DNA of 64,000 bases from Hibiscus mutabilis (GCA_019671005.1 CM033715.1:186001-250000), one strand, 5' to 3'; numbered from the stretch's first letter, positions 1 to 12,681 are shown. The notes: generated by a model not told the origin, from the letters alone. Program-made: numbers and translations.

Positions 1-234
1 AGATTTGTAAAAATAAGTTTTGATGAAGACCCTTAATTTGTAAAATTTACGGTTTAGTCTCTAATTTTGAAAAAGTTTAAAATTAACCCCAAATGGAGTA
101 AGCTATAAATAAATTAGTTCAATAGGTCTTAAAAGAGATTAACAAGACATTCTGAATATGATTCTGAACTCCGAATAAGTTTCCAGTAACACTTTTTGAC
201 CCGGTTCTCCGTCAGGCCTGGAAGGGGTGTTACA
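1..234. mobile_element. Probable end of an LTR retrotransposon LTR
   Basis: The window opens in non-coding AT-rich sequence that ends in a GC-richer tail, CCGGTTCTCCGTCAGGCC, followed by GGGGTGTTACA at about 224-234. A tail ending in TGTTACA resembles the 3' end of Ty3/gypsy LTRs in plants, which close with CA. The rest of the element lies outside the window, so neither the other LTR nor a target-site duplication can be checked. The call rests on general resemblance only. Confidence 0.33.
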
Positions 235-3200
235 CAAGCATTTGAAATTTAGTCCCTCTATTATTAATTCCTCACACTTTGTCACTTTACTCCTTTGATT
301 TTATAATTGATGTCTAACTTATAACCATATCATCTATCAAAGGATTTTCACTGAGAGTCGGTTATCAATTAATTTTCAAACCAACTTTTGAAGTAAAAAG
401 TACTTTTGTATGGAAAATAATAAATAATAAGGTTTGAAAACAGCTTTTAAATAAAAATTACACTTCAAATCAACTTTTAGAAAAATAAAAAAAAATTTCC
501 TGAAAAACGGTTAATTTTACTTAATAAGTAAAAATCAAATACAACAAAAGTTCATAATTTAAAGAAAAAACGTCAATAAAATTCAAAGTAGACTAATTAT
601 ACTAACCGAACATTTCTCTTAAAATCGTCAGAGAATAAAGATTAATCTTGAATAATGAAAATAGGGCGAGACAAGAAAAATGTTAAAAAAACTAAATCAA
701 ACAACTCTCTCTCTATATATATACACACAAACAAACACTCTTTTTAATTGTGAAAGATAAACACCATCAACACTAACATAATAATAAAATATGACAACAC
801 TTTATTAACTGACTTTATCACAACTCAACATTTTTTTTGAATAATCTAAATATTATTGCAATGTAGTATTTGTTCATATATATACTTAACCTTTTGACAA
901 AACACACACCTTGCAGACGAAGCGATTGAACTCAAATTTTCTAAAATAAACATTCATTTTTTTTACTGTGACCACTTATTAGGTTCAAGCATGACTTTTC
1001 TGGGTTGAGTACAAACATCTATCAATATGAGAGAACCACTTAGAGAGTTTAAAGTTGAAATAGACCAACAAAATAACTAAATAAATGTTAATAGAAGAGA
1101 TCCAACCCTAAAAAATATAAGAAAAAGAACATTATAAGAGCAGAGCAAAACATTTATAATTTTCAAAGGAAAAGGAGAGGGCATATTAAATAAAACAGAA
1201 AACTCATTTATGCAAATCAAAAACTAGTCATATGTAACAGAAAAGGGGACAAAAAGAATGCGAAAACATATAAAGATGTAAGAGGCCGACGAATAGCGGC
1301 GGATCTAAAATTTATAAAATAGGGTTTAAAATTTTAATTTTTTTATATATATAAATATGTAAAATAAAATTTTCTTTATGAATTAAATTATATTTTTAAA
1401 TTTTTCCTAAAATGAGGATGCATATGGGAGTCATATACATCCGCCCATGCCGACAAATGATTTTTAGACTATCTACGACGATAATCAACTAAATTTACTA
1501 GTTTTGATTAACAAAAAAAGTTAGGGCCAGGGAAAAACTAAAGATATTTAACTTAATAGCTCTTGTGATAAAAATTGCATTTCAAACTAACTTATTTTCT
1601 AACATTATGTCTAAAATGTAAAATAATCGTTTTAACTTTTCAAAGTATTTTCTATGACAATAACAATGTAAAACACTTTGAATTAACGTAACACACTTTC
1701 CTGTGACATTTTTTCATAACACTTTTTAATTTAATAATAACATAGACCCGGCCCAAATTAGATTGTTATTTTTATATAATCCTCGATATTTAAATTATTA
1801 ATGAACTAATACTGATTGGGTATTGTATAAGTCTATTACAGAGACAGTCTAAATACAATTGCTTCATTTACGACACCAAAAAAACTAAAACGGTTATGTT
1901 ATATCTGCAAGTTTTACAGCTCCCAAAGGAAAACTAGATATTTTCTTTGCCAGATAAGGAGAAGGATAGTTTTGCAGGCAGAAAGGTGAAAGAATATTGC
2001 GTTGGAACAGACATCCAGTAATGGTCTGAAAGTTGTAGATGAAGTAGCTGTCTAGGTTTTGCTTTAAACTACTCGGAGTAGTTCTAATTGACAGCCCATC
2101 TAATCTCCTCTACTTTTGTATGAAAATTTCTCAAGTTTGAAACACTTTATAGTGTGATAAATTGTGCCATTTACAACAATTATGATCTCTTTCAGCCGGG
2201 GTTATTGTTATCAGTTCACCTTTCATATCTTTTGGGTGCATTTTGTTTCTAAGAGGATACATTATTTGATAATTACGCAAACTTTTAGGTGGAACTTGAG
2301 ATCAAATCCTTGTAAAGTATAAAAACTTGATTCGATTGATCTGAATCCGACCTAATTCGTTTTGACCATATAAAGATAATAATTCAAACATGACTTGAAT
2401 TCAAAGTGGCCAAAAAATAAAATGACATAAACGTAAAATAGCACAAATACGAAGTTATTAAAAATTTAACTATTTAAAACAGTGTCGGAGTCAGAAATCA
2501 AAATCAAGGGAGCAAAGTATAATTAACCATAAAAATAAGAGGACAAAATATAAATGAATTGAAAGTTAGAGGGTCAAAATAGGTAAAAATCATGTTATAC
2601 TTTTTAATAAGAAATTTGGGGACAACCCCAAACCAAACTTTCCATCCATCTCTGCTCGAAATAACCCAAAATAACATGAACCTAAGATAATTTTGTTAGA
2701 AACCAATAAGTGCTCGTATTAAAAAAGAGGATGATATTCATTTATAGACTCGATTTCGAGCAGCTTTGTTAGATAATTTTGTTAGAATCCAATGAGTGGT
2801 CACAGTAGAAAAGATGATGATGTTCTTTCTAGGAGATCTGGGTTCGAGCAGCTTTGTCTGTAAGGTATGCATCTATTATCAAAGAGTTAAAAAATAAACA
2901 TGTTCTACCTTATAATCACTTTAATTTACAAAAAAACAATCTTGTTAAAATCATAATAATTTTTTATATAAAACTTAATCTACCAGCATCAGCCATGTCA
3001 TATCATAAGGAATAAAAACTAGATACGAAAGTATAACTAAATCCATCATCAATTAAAAATTAGTTACTTAGGTATCTACACATATTTACTTCATACTTTA
3101 TTGACAACTAAAACCCCTCTTAACTACATTATCACTTTTAATTTGGATTAATATTTTAAATAATAAATAACATACAATTAATATTTATTATTTATATGTC

Positions 3201-6200
3201 ATGTTCATATAATCTAATAAATTTAACTTGAAAATTCGATTACCAAACTCAAATGACTTGTAATCAAAATGACTAAAACTTGTTGATTTAGTGTTATTAC
3301 AACATACATAAGGATGTTGTTCGAGCTGCTTATACATATATTATTCTTTAATTTATGAGTGGAGAGAGATGAATATTTTAGAAATTATATAAAATTACCA
3401 AAACCCAAAATAATAAAAAAGTAATTTTTATGATTGTATAAAGGGGTTGAATTGAACCAATAATGGTCGAATGTAATGACAATGCACACTACTCTCCTGA
3501 GGAGAGAATCTGAGCTCGATCCTTGAAAACGATATTATTAATAATAAGAGCCATAAATTCCGAACATAAATTATAAAATGAATATATCCCTCCCCACGGT
3601 CATCTTAGACGGCAAAAATAAAGTCATATTCCTTCATTTATTTCTCCGTAAAAGAAGAAACCGTACAGAAAATGATGCAAGCCAAGTGCTCCTCTCTCAG
3701 TTTTGTCAAGAATACGACCAATATCCCTGTCCATGTCCCTTTCCCTGTCCTTATTCTGGATGTTGTCTTTGTATGGTCTGAGATCCGCCATTGCCTTCAA
3801 ACCAAGGCCAGCTCAGAAACTAGATCTCGTATCCTCCCCCATGTTACCATTGTACCCTTCCCTTATGATCTTATCCTCCCTAATTTGGTTCCAAACCTAG
3901 TATTTGGACAGGTTGGATTGCGTGAATAGAAATATTCAGCTATGCTGGTACACTAAAAATTTAGGTTTAGAGTTTAGGATTATAGTTTAAAATTTTTTAG
4001 GTATGTTTTTTTTATATTTAGAATTTAAGGTTTAAGATTTGAAATTTAGGGTTAGAAATTAAAATTATTTTTTTAATATTAAGACATAAAAATGAGCATC
4101 GAAAATGAGTTGAGGATTTTTGTCCGGATTGAGTTTAAGTTAGGTAATTTGTATCACATTAATTCATGTCTTAAAATATTTGAACTGATTCAAGTTTGGG
4201 CTATTTCAAGGTGTAGTCATTCGAGTTTGAGGTATAAATTTTATAAATTAGTCCATTACATATTTTGATAAATTATTATTTAAATTATTTTGAGTTCAGG
4301 CCGGATTATTTGAGACTATTAACTTTTTATTGTTAAATCCCATTCTTGAGTTATTTCAAGTTTAGGCCTAATAAGTTAAGATTACTAGTTTTTTTAATTC
4401 TTAAATTAAATTGAATTCGATTTGAGTTCGGATTGATGGAATTGGAATATCTAGAGTAAGGTCAGTCAAATTGACAATGATATTTTTTGTATAACTATCG
4501 GTATCCAACTCATTGACTGATTAATTCAAATCAGATATATTAGAGGCTTATCATATAAAACGACTCTCTCAATCTAATTTGCTTCGTCAGTAAACAATGA
4601 CATTTTTTAAGCAAGAAACAACGACATTTTCTTAAAAAAAGAATAGATAAGTCATATCATCAATTCATATACTATACGTTAGTTGTGGATTTTGTCCTTA
4701 TAATCAAATCTATAATTTGCGCGTATTACAGGAACTAATAACAAGACCTGACTTAACAGATGTAACAATTATACGAGCTCTGACGAAATTTAAAAAATTT
4801 AAAAAGTACAGAGACTAAAAACGATCAAACTAGAGTACATAGATTAAATCCAAAATTTAGGGACTATTAAAAGAATTTGACTGAAAAAACTCTGAAATTT
4901 GTATTTGGATTCTTTCATGATTGTGAAATGACTGAGAGCACTGGCTTATAAAGAAAAGTACATGAACAGTATCAAAAACTTTGTTACGTCCACAGTTTGG
5001 GTGTGCAGTAAAAATAACATTGAAAACAAAGTTGAATTTAGAGCAGAAAGAACAGTGAAAAAGAATTACTTTCTGCAAATTTCACAGTTTTAGATGCTGG
5101 CAATGGGTCAACGTAACAGAGGGAAAATATTCACCAGAAAGCTAGCTAGTTTCATTGGGTGTAATTGTTTTTCCCTGTTTTACAGTGACATACCCATTTG
5201 TCTTCCGGTTTTTTACTTTAACAGAGCAAGAATCTTTTTACCCTTTAGAGTTGGCTATAACTTTTCATGTTTTTTAGACCTTGCTTTGAGGTAAAATTTG
5301 AGATTGACCTACATATTAGTGAAAAATCATTGGTGCTTGAATCTAAGACTATTTATCGTCTCCGATTCATCCTTAGTTCAATTGCCATGTTTGTTATTAC
5401 ACCATTCAAAATGACGTAAGTTCGAATGTGTTTAAGTATATATTTGGATAATTTAGAGACTTCGTATTTAAGAAGTGTTTATTATTGATTAAACTTAGGT
5501 GGCCAATTTAGCATGCCACATTAGCTTTGATATTACACTTTTAACAACAGTTAACATATGGGTGATCAAAATAACTTTACATAATCAGGTGATAAAAACA
5601 AAATTTTACTCAAAGTTGAGTGATTATTTATTTTTTGCTCGACAATACAATTTTATGGATTAAGGTTATAGACATACAAACCTTAGGCTACGTTGCGTGT
5701 CTTGTTAAAAACCTCGCTAATCCTAATTTAGGAGAAATTGTACAACACAACTAGGCACAAGAACTAAACAAAAAAAAAGCCAACAAGCCACAATACATCA
5801 AAAGCAAAGAACAAAATTCCTTCCCATCAAGGACTTTATTTTAAACTTATATGACACTATTACTAATGATCTCGACGTGGAGTGACTGTTTATGTAGTCG
5901 ACCCTTTAAAAAATTCAATCAAACAACATAATAGGATAAAAAAATTACATATAAGCCAAGTGTTAAAGTGTTTTTTTAAAATAACTTAATCAAAGTAATT
6001 AGTGGCGTTAATAAGGTTGGACTAACTAATAAATACTATAAAGGATGAGAATCAAATTATGCTAAATTAAATACAAAATTAGATTATCAATTTTAGCATC
6101 GTAGAGGACCACATTTTAGCATTTAGCTAACATACAGTTTAACGAAAATAATTAAAGATATTAATAATATAGTAACTAAAAGTAGGAAGAACAAATTATA

Positions 6201-7139
6201 TAAAATTAAATATAAGAACAAGATACCGAATTTTAGCATAATAGAAGGACCAAAATTGTAATTTGACATTTATTAGAAAATAAGCATATACAAAATCAAA
6301 GGCTTCACGAGATTGTCAGAAGCTGAGGTCCCTAAGGCGTCTTTCTGATTAATTTTTTTTTTGAATTGTCGTCTTTGTGATTTGTATGCATCTTTTTCCT
6401 TTTCCTTTTTTACATCGGAGAAATGGAAATTCGAGTTTTTATTCGATTATTTTATTATTAATAACAATCAAGTAAATTTCCATGTACTATATCACAATTC
6501 AATCCTAGGGTTTATAGGTGCAACGTTAGAAAATTTACTTTAGGGTGTTAAAATTTACAAAAATAATTAATAAGAATAGTCCAAGTGATAAGCAGCTTAG
6601 TATTGTTTAAACAAATTTTATGTTCGAGGCATCGTGTAAAAAGAAAACCCTTACTGGGAGAATCATCCAGCAAAATTAAGTGTGAGACGCATGTCAGCCC
6701 AAATTAATCAGTACAAAACCTTAGAGATAGAGAGGAAAAATTACTCCTTAAACCCCATATTTTATTTTATCTTCTTTCCAATAAATTCCCAATGGAAAAA
6801 GTTACCCCTTAAACCCAATATTTCTACCATGACACATAATCTCTACAATATTTTTACAGAAATGAATATATTTTTGAAGCTAATCGCATTATAATTGTAA
6901 AGTTTTGAATACACCTTTGAATCTTTGAGCGGCATGTTTTTGTCATGTAATGCAGTTTCTCACGATGCCATGGCAGTATTTTTATAATTTTATTCCCTTT
7001 TTGAATTTCAAATACTACCAAATATGAACACCCTGACTCTCAATTATCATCTACAATGAAATAAATTAGATTCGAATTGTTGCCTCATAATAAAGTTTTA
7101 TAATATATAATTTAAATTAATTATTGGAATCAGTTGGGA
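235..7139. other. Gene-poor AT-rich spacer
   Basis: No gene can be supported here. The sequence is AT-rich, with short microsatellites (about 705-725), the tandem duplication at 2686-2862, and dispersed-repeat fragments such as the GGAGTCAGAAATCAAAATCAAGG block at about 2487-2510, which recurs in similar form at about 61144. Open frames at 3578-3929, 4857-5294, 6361-6543 and 6682-6894 are short, overlap frames on the other strand or lack recognisable domains. They look like chance frames. Confidence 0.5.
2686..2862. repeat. Imperfect tandem duplication, ~86 bp unit
   Basis: GATAATTTTGTTAGAA occurs at 2686 and again at 2772. Each copy continues through a similar series (CCAATRAGTG, then a GATGAT tract) to TTTCGAGCAGCTTTGT or GGTTCGAGCAGCTTTGT. 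This is two diverged copies of a unit of about 86 bases. It has no coding potential. Confidence 0.6.
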
Positions 7140-7878
7140 TAGGTAAAATTCAATTTGACTTAAAAAATTGAATTATTCGACTCGTTGCGAATATAACCGA
7201 TTCATATTTTATAAATTTGACTTCAAAATTTTTTAAATAAAATTTAAGTTATAAAATGAAAAGAGAAAATATCTCATGTTTCGGAGGTAAAAACGAAAAG
7301 TTTCCACAAACACTATAGTTTTAGTCTTTAGGGTTTAGTTTAGGGTTTATGAGTTTAAGTGTACGGGTTTAGAATTTAGGGTTTTGAGATAAAGGTTTTA
7401 TTTTTAGGGTAATATGGTTAGGATTTAAATTTTAACCATAAACTCTAAATTATAACTACATCTCCTAAATTTAAAACTCATACACTTAAGCCTTTTAATG
7501 CTAAACCATAAACAAAATTCATAAACCCTAAAACTAAGGCACTTGTGGAAACAAAATTTCTACGAGCGCTTGTGCATGAAATAATTACCCAAATGAAAAA
7601 TCAAATAAAAAATTAGTAATTAGTTGACATTTTTTAAGTTCGAGTTTCTCAATTTCATATATATATATATATATATGTATCACATAAGAAGAAATATGTG
7701 TATTGTATATGAAATTTAAATTAGAACTAATTAGTACTGTAATATTATAATTATTTACAATTAAATTTAAACAAAAACTCGAACTTAACTTAAAAAAATT
7801 TATATAAAATTTAAGTTATAAAATAATACTCTTCAACTCAAATAACTCGAATATCTCTATCAAATGTACACACCCCTA
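7140..7878. mobile_element. hAT-like non-autonomous element, degenerate, carrying an insertion
   Basis: This is a copy of the family best preserved at 21217-21791. Shared internal blocks include AAGTTATAAAATGAAA, AAGTTCGAGTTTCTCAATTT, an AT microsatellite, and TTACAATTAAATTTAAACAAAAACTCG in similar form. The right end reads CACACCCCTA, matching the family's CACCCCTA terminus; the left end begins TAGG but is eroded. The flanking 8-mers do not match convincingly, so the ends are approximate. A separate element, 7263-7590, sits inside it. Confidence 0.55.
7263..7590. mobile_element. Mutator-like foldback MITE nested in the hAT-like element
   Basis: The 9-mer AAATGAAAA is present exactly at 7254-7262 and at 7591-7599, flanking a 328-bp insert. 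The insert starts GAGAAAATATCTCATG and ends CATGAAATAATTACCC, which are imperfect inverted repeats. The arms extend inward as an imperfect foldback: TTTAGGGTTTAT and GAGTTTAAGTGTA on the left answer ATAAACCCTAAA and TACACTTAA on the right. A 9-bp target duplication is typical of the Mutator superfamily. No coding sequence is present. Similar elements lie at 9931-10248 and 19605-19832. Confidence 0.75.
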
Positions 7879-7896
7879 AAATGAGATTACGATGAT

Positions 7897-7904
7897 TATA
7901 AAAA
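7897..7904 (+). promoter_or_regulatory. Candidate TATA box of the IQD gene
   Basis: TATAAAAA lies 178 bp upstream of the IQD start codon. It begins only about 19 bp beyond the right end of the hAT-like repeat at 7140-7878. The position is inferred from sequence alone; no transcription start is known. Confidence 0.33.
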
Positions 7905-8074
7905 AATGATATATTATTCTTCAACAACTTTCAATCACCCCTTTTCATAACATGGAAAGTTTCCAAAGCTTTCGTATCAAAATGGGAACTTTTGGATTTC
8001 ACTTTTGAAACCCCTTTTACTTTGCATCTCATTTGTTCTAAGTTCTCATTGTCATGCACTGAGGGGAAAAAACA

Positions 8075-9242
8075 ATGGGGAAAGCTGCAAGGTGGCTGAA
8101 GAGCTTGTTTGGGATAAAGAACACCAAAGATCACTCGAATTCCGGTGACCGGAAAGATAAGAAACGGTGTAGCATTGGCCATTCAGGGCGGGACTCGAGC
8201 GGCGGTTTGTGTCACAACCCTACAACGACCTCACCTGATATATCGCCGGCCCAGGTCGTCTGGCTAAGGTCATTGTACAATGAAACGGAGAAAGAGCAGA
8301 ATAAGCACGCGATTGCGGTGGCGGCCGCAACGGCAGCTGCGGCAGATGCAGCGGTCGCTGCTGCTCAGGCAGCTGTGGCGGTGGTCAGGCTGACGAGTCA
8401 TGGCAGAGGGACCATGTTCGGCGATGGACATGAAAAATTGGCAGCCGTTAGGATCCAAACCGTCTTCAGAGGCTACCTGGTATGCATATAGTCTTTCAAT
8501 TGAAATTATTGAAAGCATTAATTTATTTGTTTCGAGACTTCGGGTTTTGATTTTTTTTTCCGACTCGAAACAGGCTAGAAAAGCGTTACGAGCCCTGAAA
8601 GGATTAGTGAAGATCCAAGCACTTGTTAGAGGATATTTAGTGAGAAAACAAGCTTCAGCTACACTGCTAGGCATGCAGGCACTCATAAGAGCTCAAGCTA
8701 CAATCAGGTCCCAAAAAGCTAGAAAATCAATGGATACTTCATTTAACATTATAGAAAGTCCCAAAATCATGAATGTCGATACTGGCAGGTCGATATCGAG
8801 ATCCCAAAGAACCAACACTTCGGTATCAGATTTCGGCCACGACTTCCCTCCGTACCACAACCAAGCAATGTCCAATTGGGGGTTAACCAGAGACGAATGC
8901 AGGTTCTCGACGGCACAAAGCACACCTCGGTTAGCCCCGGTTACACCATCCAAGAACGTATGTGCCGATAACTTGTTCAGACACTACAGGGACTTCTTCC
9001 CTAATTATATGGCGAATACGCAGTCGTCCAAGGCCAAATTGAGATCGCATAGTGCCCCGAAGCAGAGGCCGGAACCGGGGCCTAAGAAGCGGCTTCCGCT
9101 CGACGAAATGCTGGAATCTAGATGTAGTCTGAGCGGTGTTCGGATGAGGAGATCGTGCTCGCAAGCTCAAGAAACTATTGGTTTCAAGAATGCTGTGATG
9201 GGGAAGCTTGATAGATCCTCAGAATTTGGCAAAAGATGTTGA
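8075..9242 (+). CDS. IQ-domain (IQD/IQ67) calmodulin-binding protein
   Basis: Exons 8075-8479 and 8574-9242 encode 357 residues. The N-terminus MGKAARWLKSLFGIK is typical of IQD proteins. An Ala-rich stretch (about 79-103) precedes the IQ67 domain, with IQ motifs at about 127-137 (IQTVFRGYLAR) and 149-159 (IQALVRGYLVR) and a weaker third repeat ending near residue 185. The single phase-0 intron falls between the codons for Leu135 and Ala136, inside IQ67, the conserved intron position of this family. A DUF4005-like motif, PNYMANTQSSKAKLRSHSAP, lies around residues 278-297. IQD proteins bind calmodulin in a Ca2+-dependent way and are generally scaffolds at microtubules, plasma membrane or nucleus. 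The relatively short length and ends resemble the Arabidopsis IQD22/IQD24 group, but I cannot fix the orthologue. An in-frame read into the intron would end after only three more residues, which supports the splice. Confidence 0.95.
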
Positions 9243-9930
9243 GAGGAACTGTTTGCAGAGGAAATGGAAGGTAATTTGAATTCCAATTGTAGAGTTACAT
9301 TTACCCTTGAAAAGTTTAGGTTCTGGGAATTGATGATTTATTTCAGTAAATTAAAAGGTCTAATTATAGTTTTACTCCAGTTACTAAGATAAATTTTAGG
9401 ATTTAATCCTACTTTATGCTACCATCACTGTCTGATTGATTTGATTGCAAGTGAAGTTATTTTCTTGTCTGCTAGAACCAAAAATTCATATGCATGTTGA
9501 AAAAATCAATGCCATGTATGGTGGTGGTTGATTTTCAATCTGTCTATAGATATTGAAAACCAAAGGTGTGGCAAAAAATAATCCTACATGATAACAATTT
9601 TCAGTACAATATTCCTTACATTTTGGAACTGTCTGTAAGACTGCCAGCATTTGCTCTTAGGGTCTTTGTTTACATATGATGTATGGTAGCTTTCATGGCG
9701 GTTTTAATGGCCAATGCTCCCCTCGAAGAAACAAAAATTATCTACTCTTTTCGGTGTTCTTTCTATCGCCCTCGGAATAACCTTCATTATGACCTACCAT
9801 CTGTTGCAAGTTTTGTTTCTTTTGAGGTCACCTTTTGAAACTACTAAAAACTAAGCCCATTAATAGAACAGGCTCATGCATATCAAACTTCACTCCAAAG
9901 AACCCCTTGGCCCAGAATAATTGTTTTTAA
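9243..9930. other. IQD 3' flank, no gene seen
   Basis: This stretch follows the IQD stop codon and probably includes its 3' UTR. No recognisable coding sequence or repeat boundary is visible. Confidence 0.5.
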
Positions 9931-10248
9931 GGGTAAATTACCTATTTGATACCCACTTATTTTCGTGCTTATGTTTTAATCATTTAACTATTTTTTTGGG
10001 CAAAATAACATTTAACGTTATGTTTTATTTTTATTTTAGTACTTCAGTTGTTAAAAATTAATGGTAAAGATGGCATGATATTTTTCATTTTCCCTCTTCT
10101 TAGAAAAATATCACGTCAACTTTGCCTTTAATTTTTAATGACAAAAGTACCGAAATAGAACAAAATATAACGTTAGGTATCATTTTGATAGTTGAGTAAC
10201 CAAAATAAAAACACGAGAATAAGTGGATACCAAATATATAGTTTACTC
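9931..10248. mobile_element. Mutator-like foldback MITE
   Basis: The 318-bp element runs from GGGTAAATTACCTATTTG to TATATAGTTTACTC. Flanking 9-mers TGTTTTTAA (9922-9930) and TATTTTTAA (10249-10257) match at 8 of 9 positions. The arms are inverted over roughly 150 bp: TACCCACTTATTTTCGTG on the left answers CACGAGAATAAGTGGATA on the right, and TTAACGTTATGTTTTA answers AAAATATAACGTTA. No coding capacity. It lies in the spacer between the convergent IQD and pectinesterase genes, where read-through from both sides could reach it. Confidence 0.75.
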
Positions 10249-10838
10249 TATTTTTAATTTTGTACAATTAATGTATCCTTTATATTTATTTTACGAACAT
10301 TAATCTATAGGTGTTCTATCTTATAATAGTGTCTCTTAAGTTCAAGCGCGAGTTTTCTTTCTAAAAGTACAATGTGTTTTAACATTGCTCTCAATAATAA
10401 GTAACCCAAAATGACTATAATATAATCAAGGACAGAGGCATATAATACAAGAGTCTGTCTCAAAATTTATTGGTATAATAGCATTTGAGATTTTTTTTTA
10501 ATTTAAATAGTAGTCAAATAAAGTCTTTGTCCCTTCTAATTCTTAAATTTAAAAGTTCAATAAATTTTTACTTCTCTTAATATTTGATCATAACTCCGTC
10601 TCTAAATATAATTAAACCAGTCTAAAAATCAGACTACCCTCTAAAACCTGAAAGTCCGTTCAAAATTTATTAGAGTATAGACAAACATTATGTATGAGAA
10701 ATGGATAAATTTGAACTCCAACATTCAAAACTCGAGCCCGACTCGTTAATGCCCGATCATCATCATTTATGCCTTTTACAAACACTGTTTAAATTTGTTG
10801 ATATACATAAAAATAAAATTTGATGACTATGATCACAT
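10249..10838. other. Spacer with a small dispersed-repeat fragment
   Basis: Between the foldback element and the pectinesterase stop codon there is AT-rich sequence. A fragment at about 10434-10612 opens with GGACAGAGGCATATAATA and closes near ATAACTCCGTCTC, which resembles other fragments in the window carrying GGCGGAGTCAG or GCTCCGTCC ends. No gene is seen. Confidence 0.4.
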
Positions 10839-12638
10839 CTATAATTTGATCCATTCAGAGCCATCGATGAAGCTAAGTGAAATAAAAGGCTTGGCTTCTT
10901 CATCTGTAAGCTCCCTTGACCACGGAACCCGGCCAGCAAAGCTCGCTCCCGGCCCCAAGCACTTGTACTGCCCATAGAACACCGTCCTGCCAAAACAAAA
11001 CATCGTTACAAATCCGAACCTAAAACGACCAGAATCTAGAGAGAAGGGGAAAGATTAGTACATTTCTCGGTTAGGGTCACCCCAATTATACCAGCCCTTA
11101 GGAAGGATGATGTTGTCCATGTAAGTATAAGCAAAGACTACCCTAGAGAAAGGACCCCATGCCCTCCCTAGGTACAGTGCCCCTGACCCCGTCACCTTAC
11201 ACTTCACAAAGGAGAACCCTGTGTCATCTAAGATACTCCCTCTGTTTTGTGCTGTTAATGCCCCTGTTAACCGTGCTATCGCGTGCACGTGACACCCCTA
11301 AAAAGAAATTAACACCGACTACGTTAACGATCCGTACACGAATCGATTAAATTAAATTAAATTCGAATCAAATGTATGTATTGTTGAGCTACAGTTCAAA
11401 AGGGCAATAATTGTGGGGGCAAGCAGTTCAAAAAGTATGTAAGGCGTGACAAAAGCAGATATGGTAAAGTATTCCCTATACCTCAAGCGTGGTAAAATTT
11501 TATAGTGGATAAAAAGAATAGGGTGATATGTTCGATATAATTCTGGAAAATCATGATTTTCGCATCAATTATCGGGGAATATGCACGAGTTCGAATGCAT
11601 TTAACCGTAATCGGGTCCGAGTTTATTACCGGATTAGAAACAAACCTCAAAGAGGGAGAGACCATTGCCAAAGATGAAATCCACAGAGCCTTCAATGTAA
11701 CAATCTTTGTAGTAATGTCTACCAAAGTGGTCATATAGAGTGTCCTGAGCTCCGAGGAATCGACAACCGACGAAAGTGGCCGTATCCGCCGATATTCTAA
11801 ATGCTACGGCTTGCTTTCCGACTGCTCCTGGTGGTGGAACCGGTGTAGTGTTCTGAGAGCAACAGATATTTTGTTTTGCATCAAGAAGAAGAAAGAAAGA
11901 AAGGACAAGAAATTAAGAAGATCAATTAAGGTTTCTTTTACCTTGAATGTAATGTTTTTGGCAATAAAATAAGGGGAATTGACAGCAAAAGTTGCAGAAC
12001 CATATGTTCCCAAAGGTTGTCCTCCCGGACCATGTGTTTGAGCTGTGTCTCCCCATTGAACTATTGTCTTGTCTGCTCCTGCTCCTTGAATTGTTATGAA
12101 GGATTTCAATGGCGAAATGCTAACTTTCTCCCTGAAACATAAACAATCATAAATGGGAATCACATTCTTGTACAATCAGTAGGACAATCCGCACACTTTA
12201 CAAGAATTAGCATACAAGAGAGTAATGCTCCCATGACAATATATATAAACATTTGCGGTGGAACATAAGTACTCACGTGTAAACCCCTGCATGGACCTTG
12301 ATGACCACTCTCACAAGGTTAATGAACGGCAGGGAGTCAATGGCATCTTGAATCTTGGTGAAGTCTCCGGCCGCCGGATTCTTGTGCACGGTGATTTTAT
12401 AAGACGGGAAAAGCTTGTTCTTCGCCGTCCCAAAAACCGAGTGTTTAAGCCTACCGACGAATTTAACCCATTGCATGAACGGTTGTTCCGAGACACGGGT
12501 TCCGATCGTGTTCGATTGCTTGTGGTGCTTCCCCTTATGGCCTCTGAGCCTGATCCCTTTGGTATGGCACAATGCAACACCTGAATTCAGGACAAGAACG
12601 AAGATGACAACGTAAAGAAAATATCGTAACTTAGACAT
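10839..12638 (-). CDS. Pectinesterase (pectin methylesterase) without pro-region
   Basis: Minus-strand exons 12638-12277, 12131-11942, 11852-11646, 11297-11062 and 10986-10839 splice in frame to 380 residues. The enzyme demethylesterifies cell-wall homogalacturonan, releasing methanol. Residues 1-22 form a signal peptide, and no PMEI-type pro-domain follows, so this is a type II (group 1) enzyme. Conserved regions are visible: GSATF near 165, Gln198 in QAVAF, Gln220-Asp221 in QDTLY, Asp242 in DFIFG and Arg298/Trp300 in LGRAW. By family knowledge the two Asp residues are acid/base and nucleophile, the Gln residues stabilise the intermediate and Arg binds substrate. The LGRAW motif has Ala where many members have Pro. 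A basic His/Lys-rich stretch follows the signal peptide. It resembles the Arabidopsis PME53 type, though I cannot confirm orthology. All key residues are present. Confidence 0.95.
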
Positions 12639-12673
12639 GTTTTTAAGGATGAAAGAATCGGGTGAAATTATGG

Positions 12674-12681
12674 TTTATATA
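12674..12681 (-). promoter_or_regulatory. Candidate TATA box of the pectinesterase gene
   Basis: TATATAAA on the minus strand lies about 36-43 bases upstream of the start codon. If used, the 5' leader would be very short, so another start site further upstream is also possible. Confidence 0.4.

Noticed and set aside
3578..3929. Three overlapping plus-strand frames
   Set aside because: They overlap in different frames, have low-complexity Pro/Cys/Ser stretches and match no family I know; a minus-strand frame fits the same patch about as well.
7320..7540. Interstitial telomere repeats (TTTAGGG-like)
   Set aside because: Copies are irregular and mirrored as arms of the 7263-7590 foldback, not a tandem telomeric run.
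8270..9170. Minus-strand and alternative frames over the IQD gene
   Set aside because: Shadows of the IQD exons. The plus-strand frame carries the family domains.
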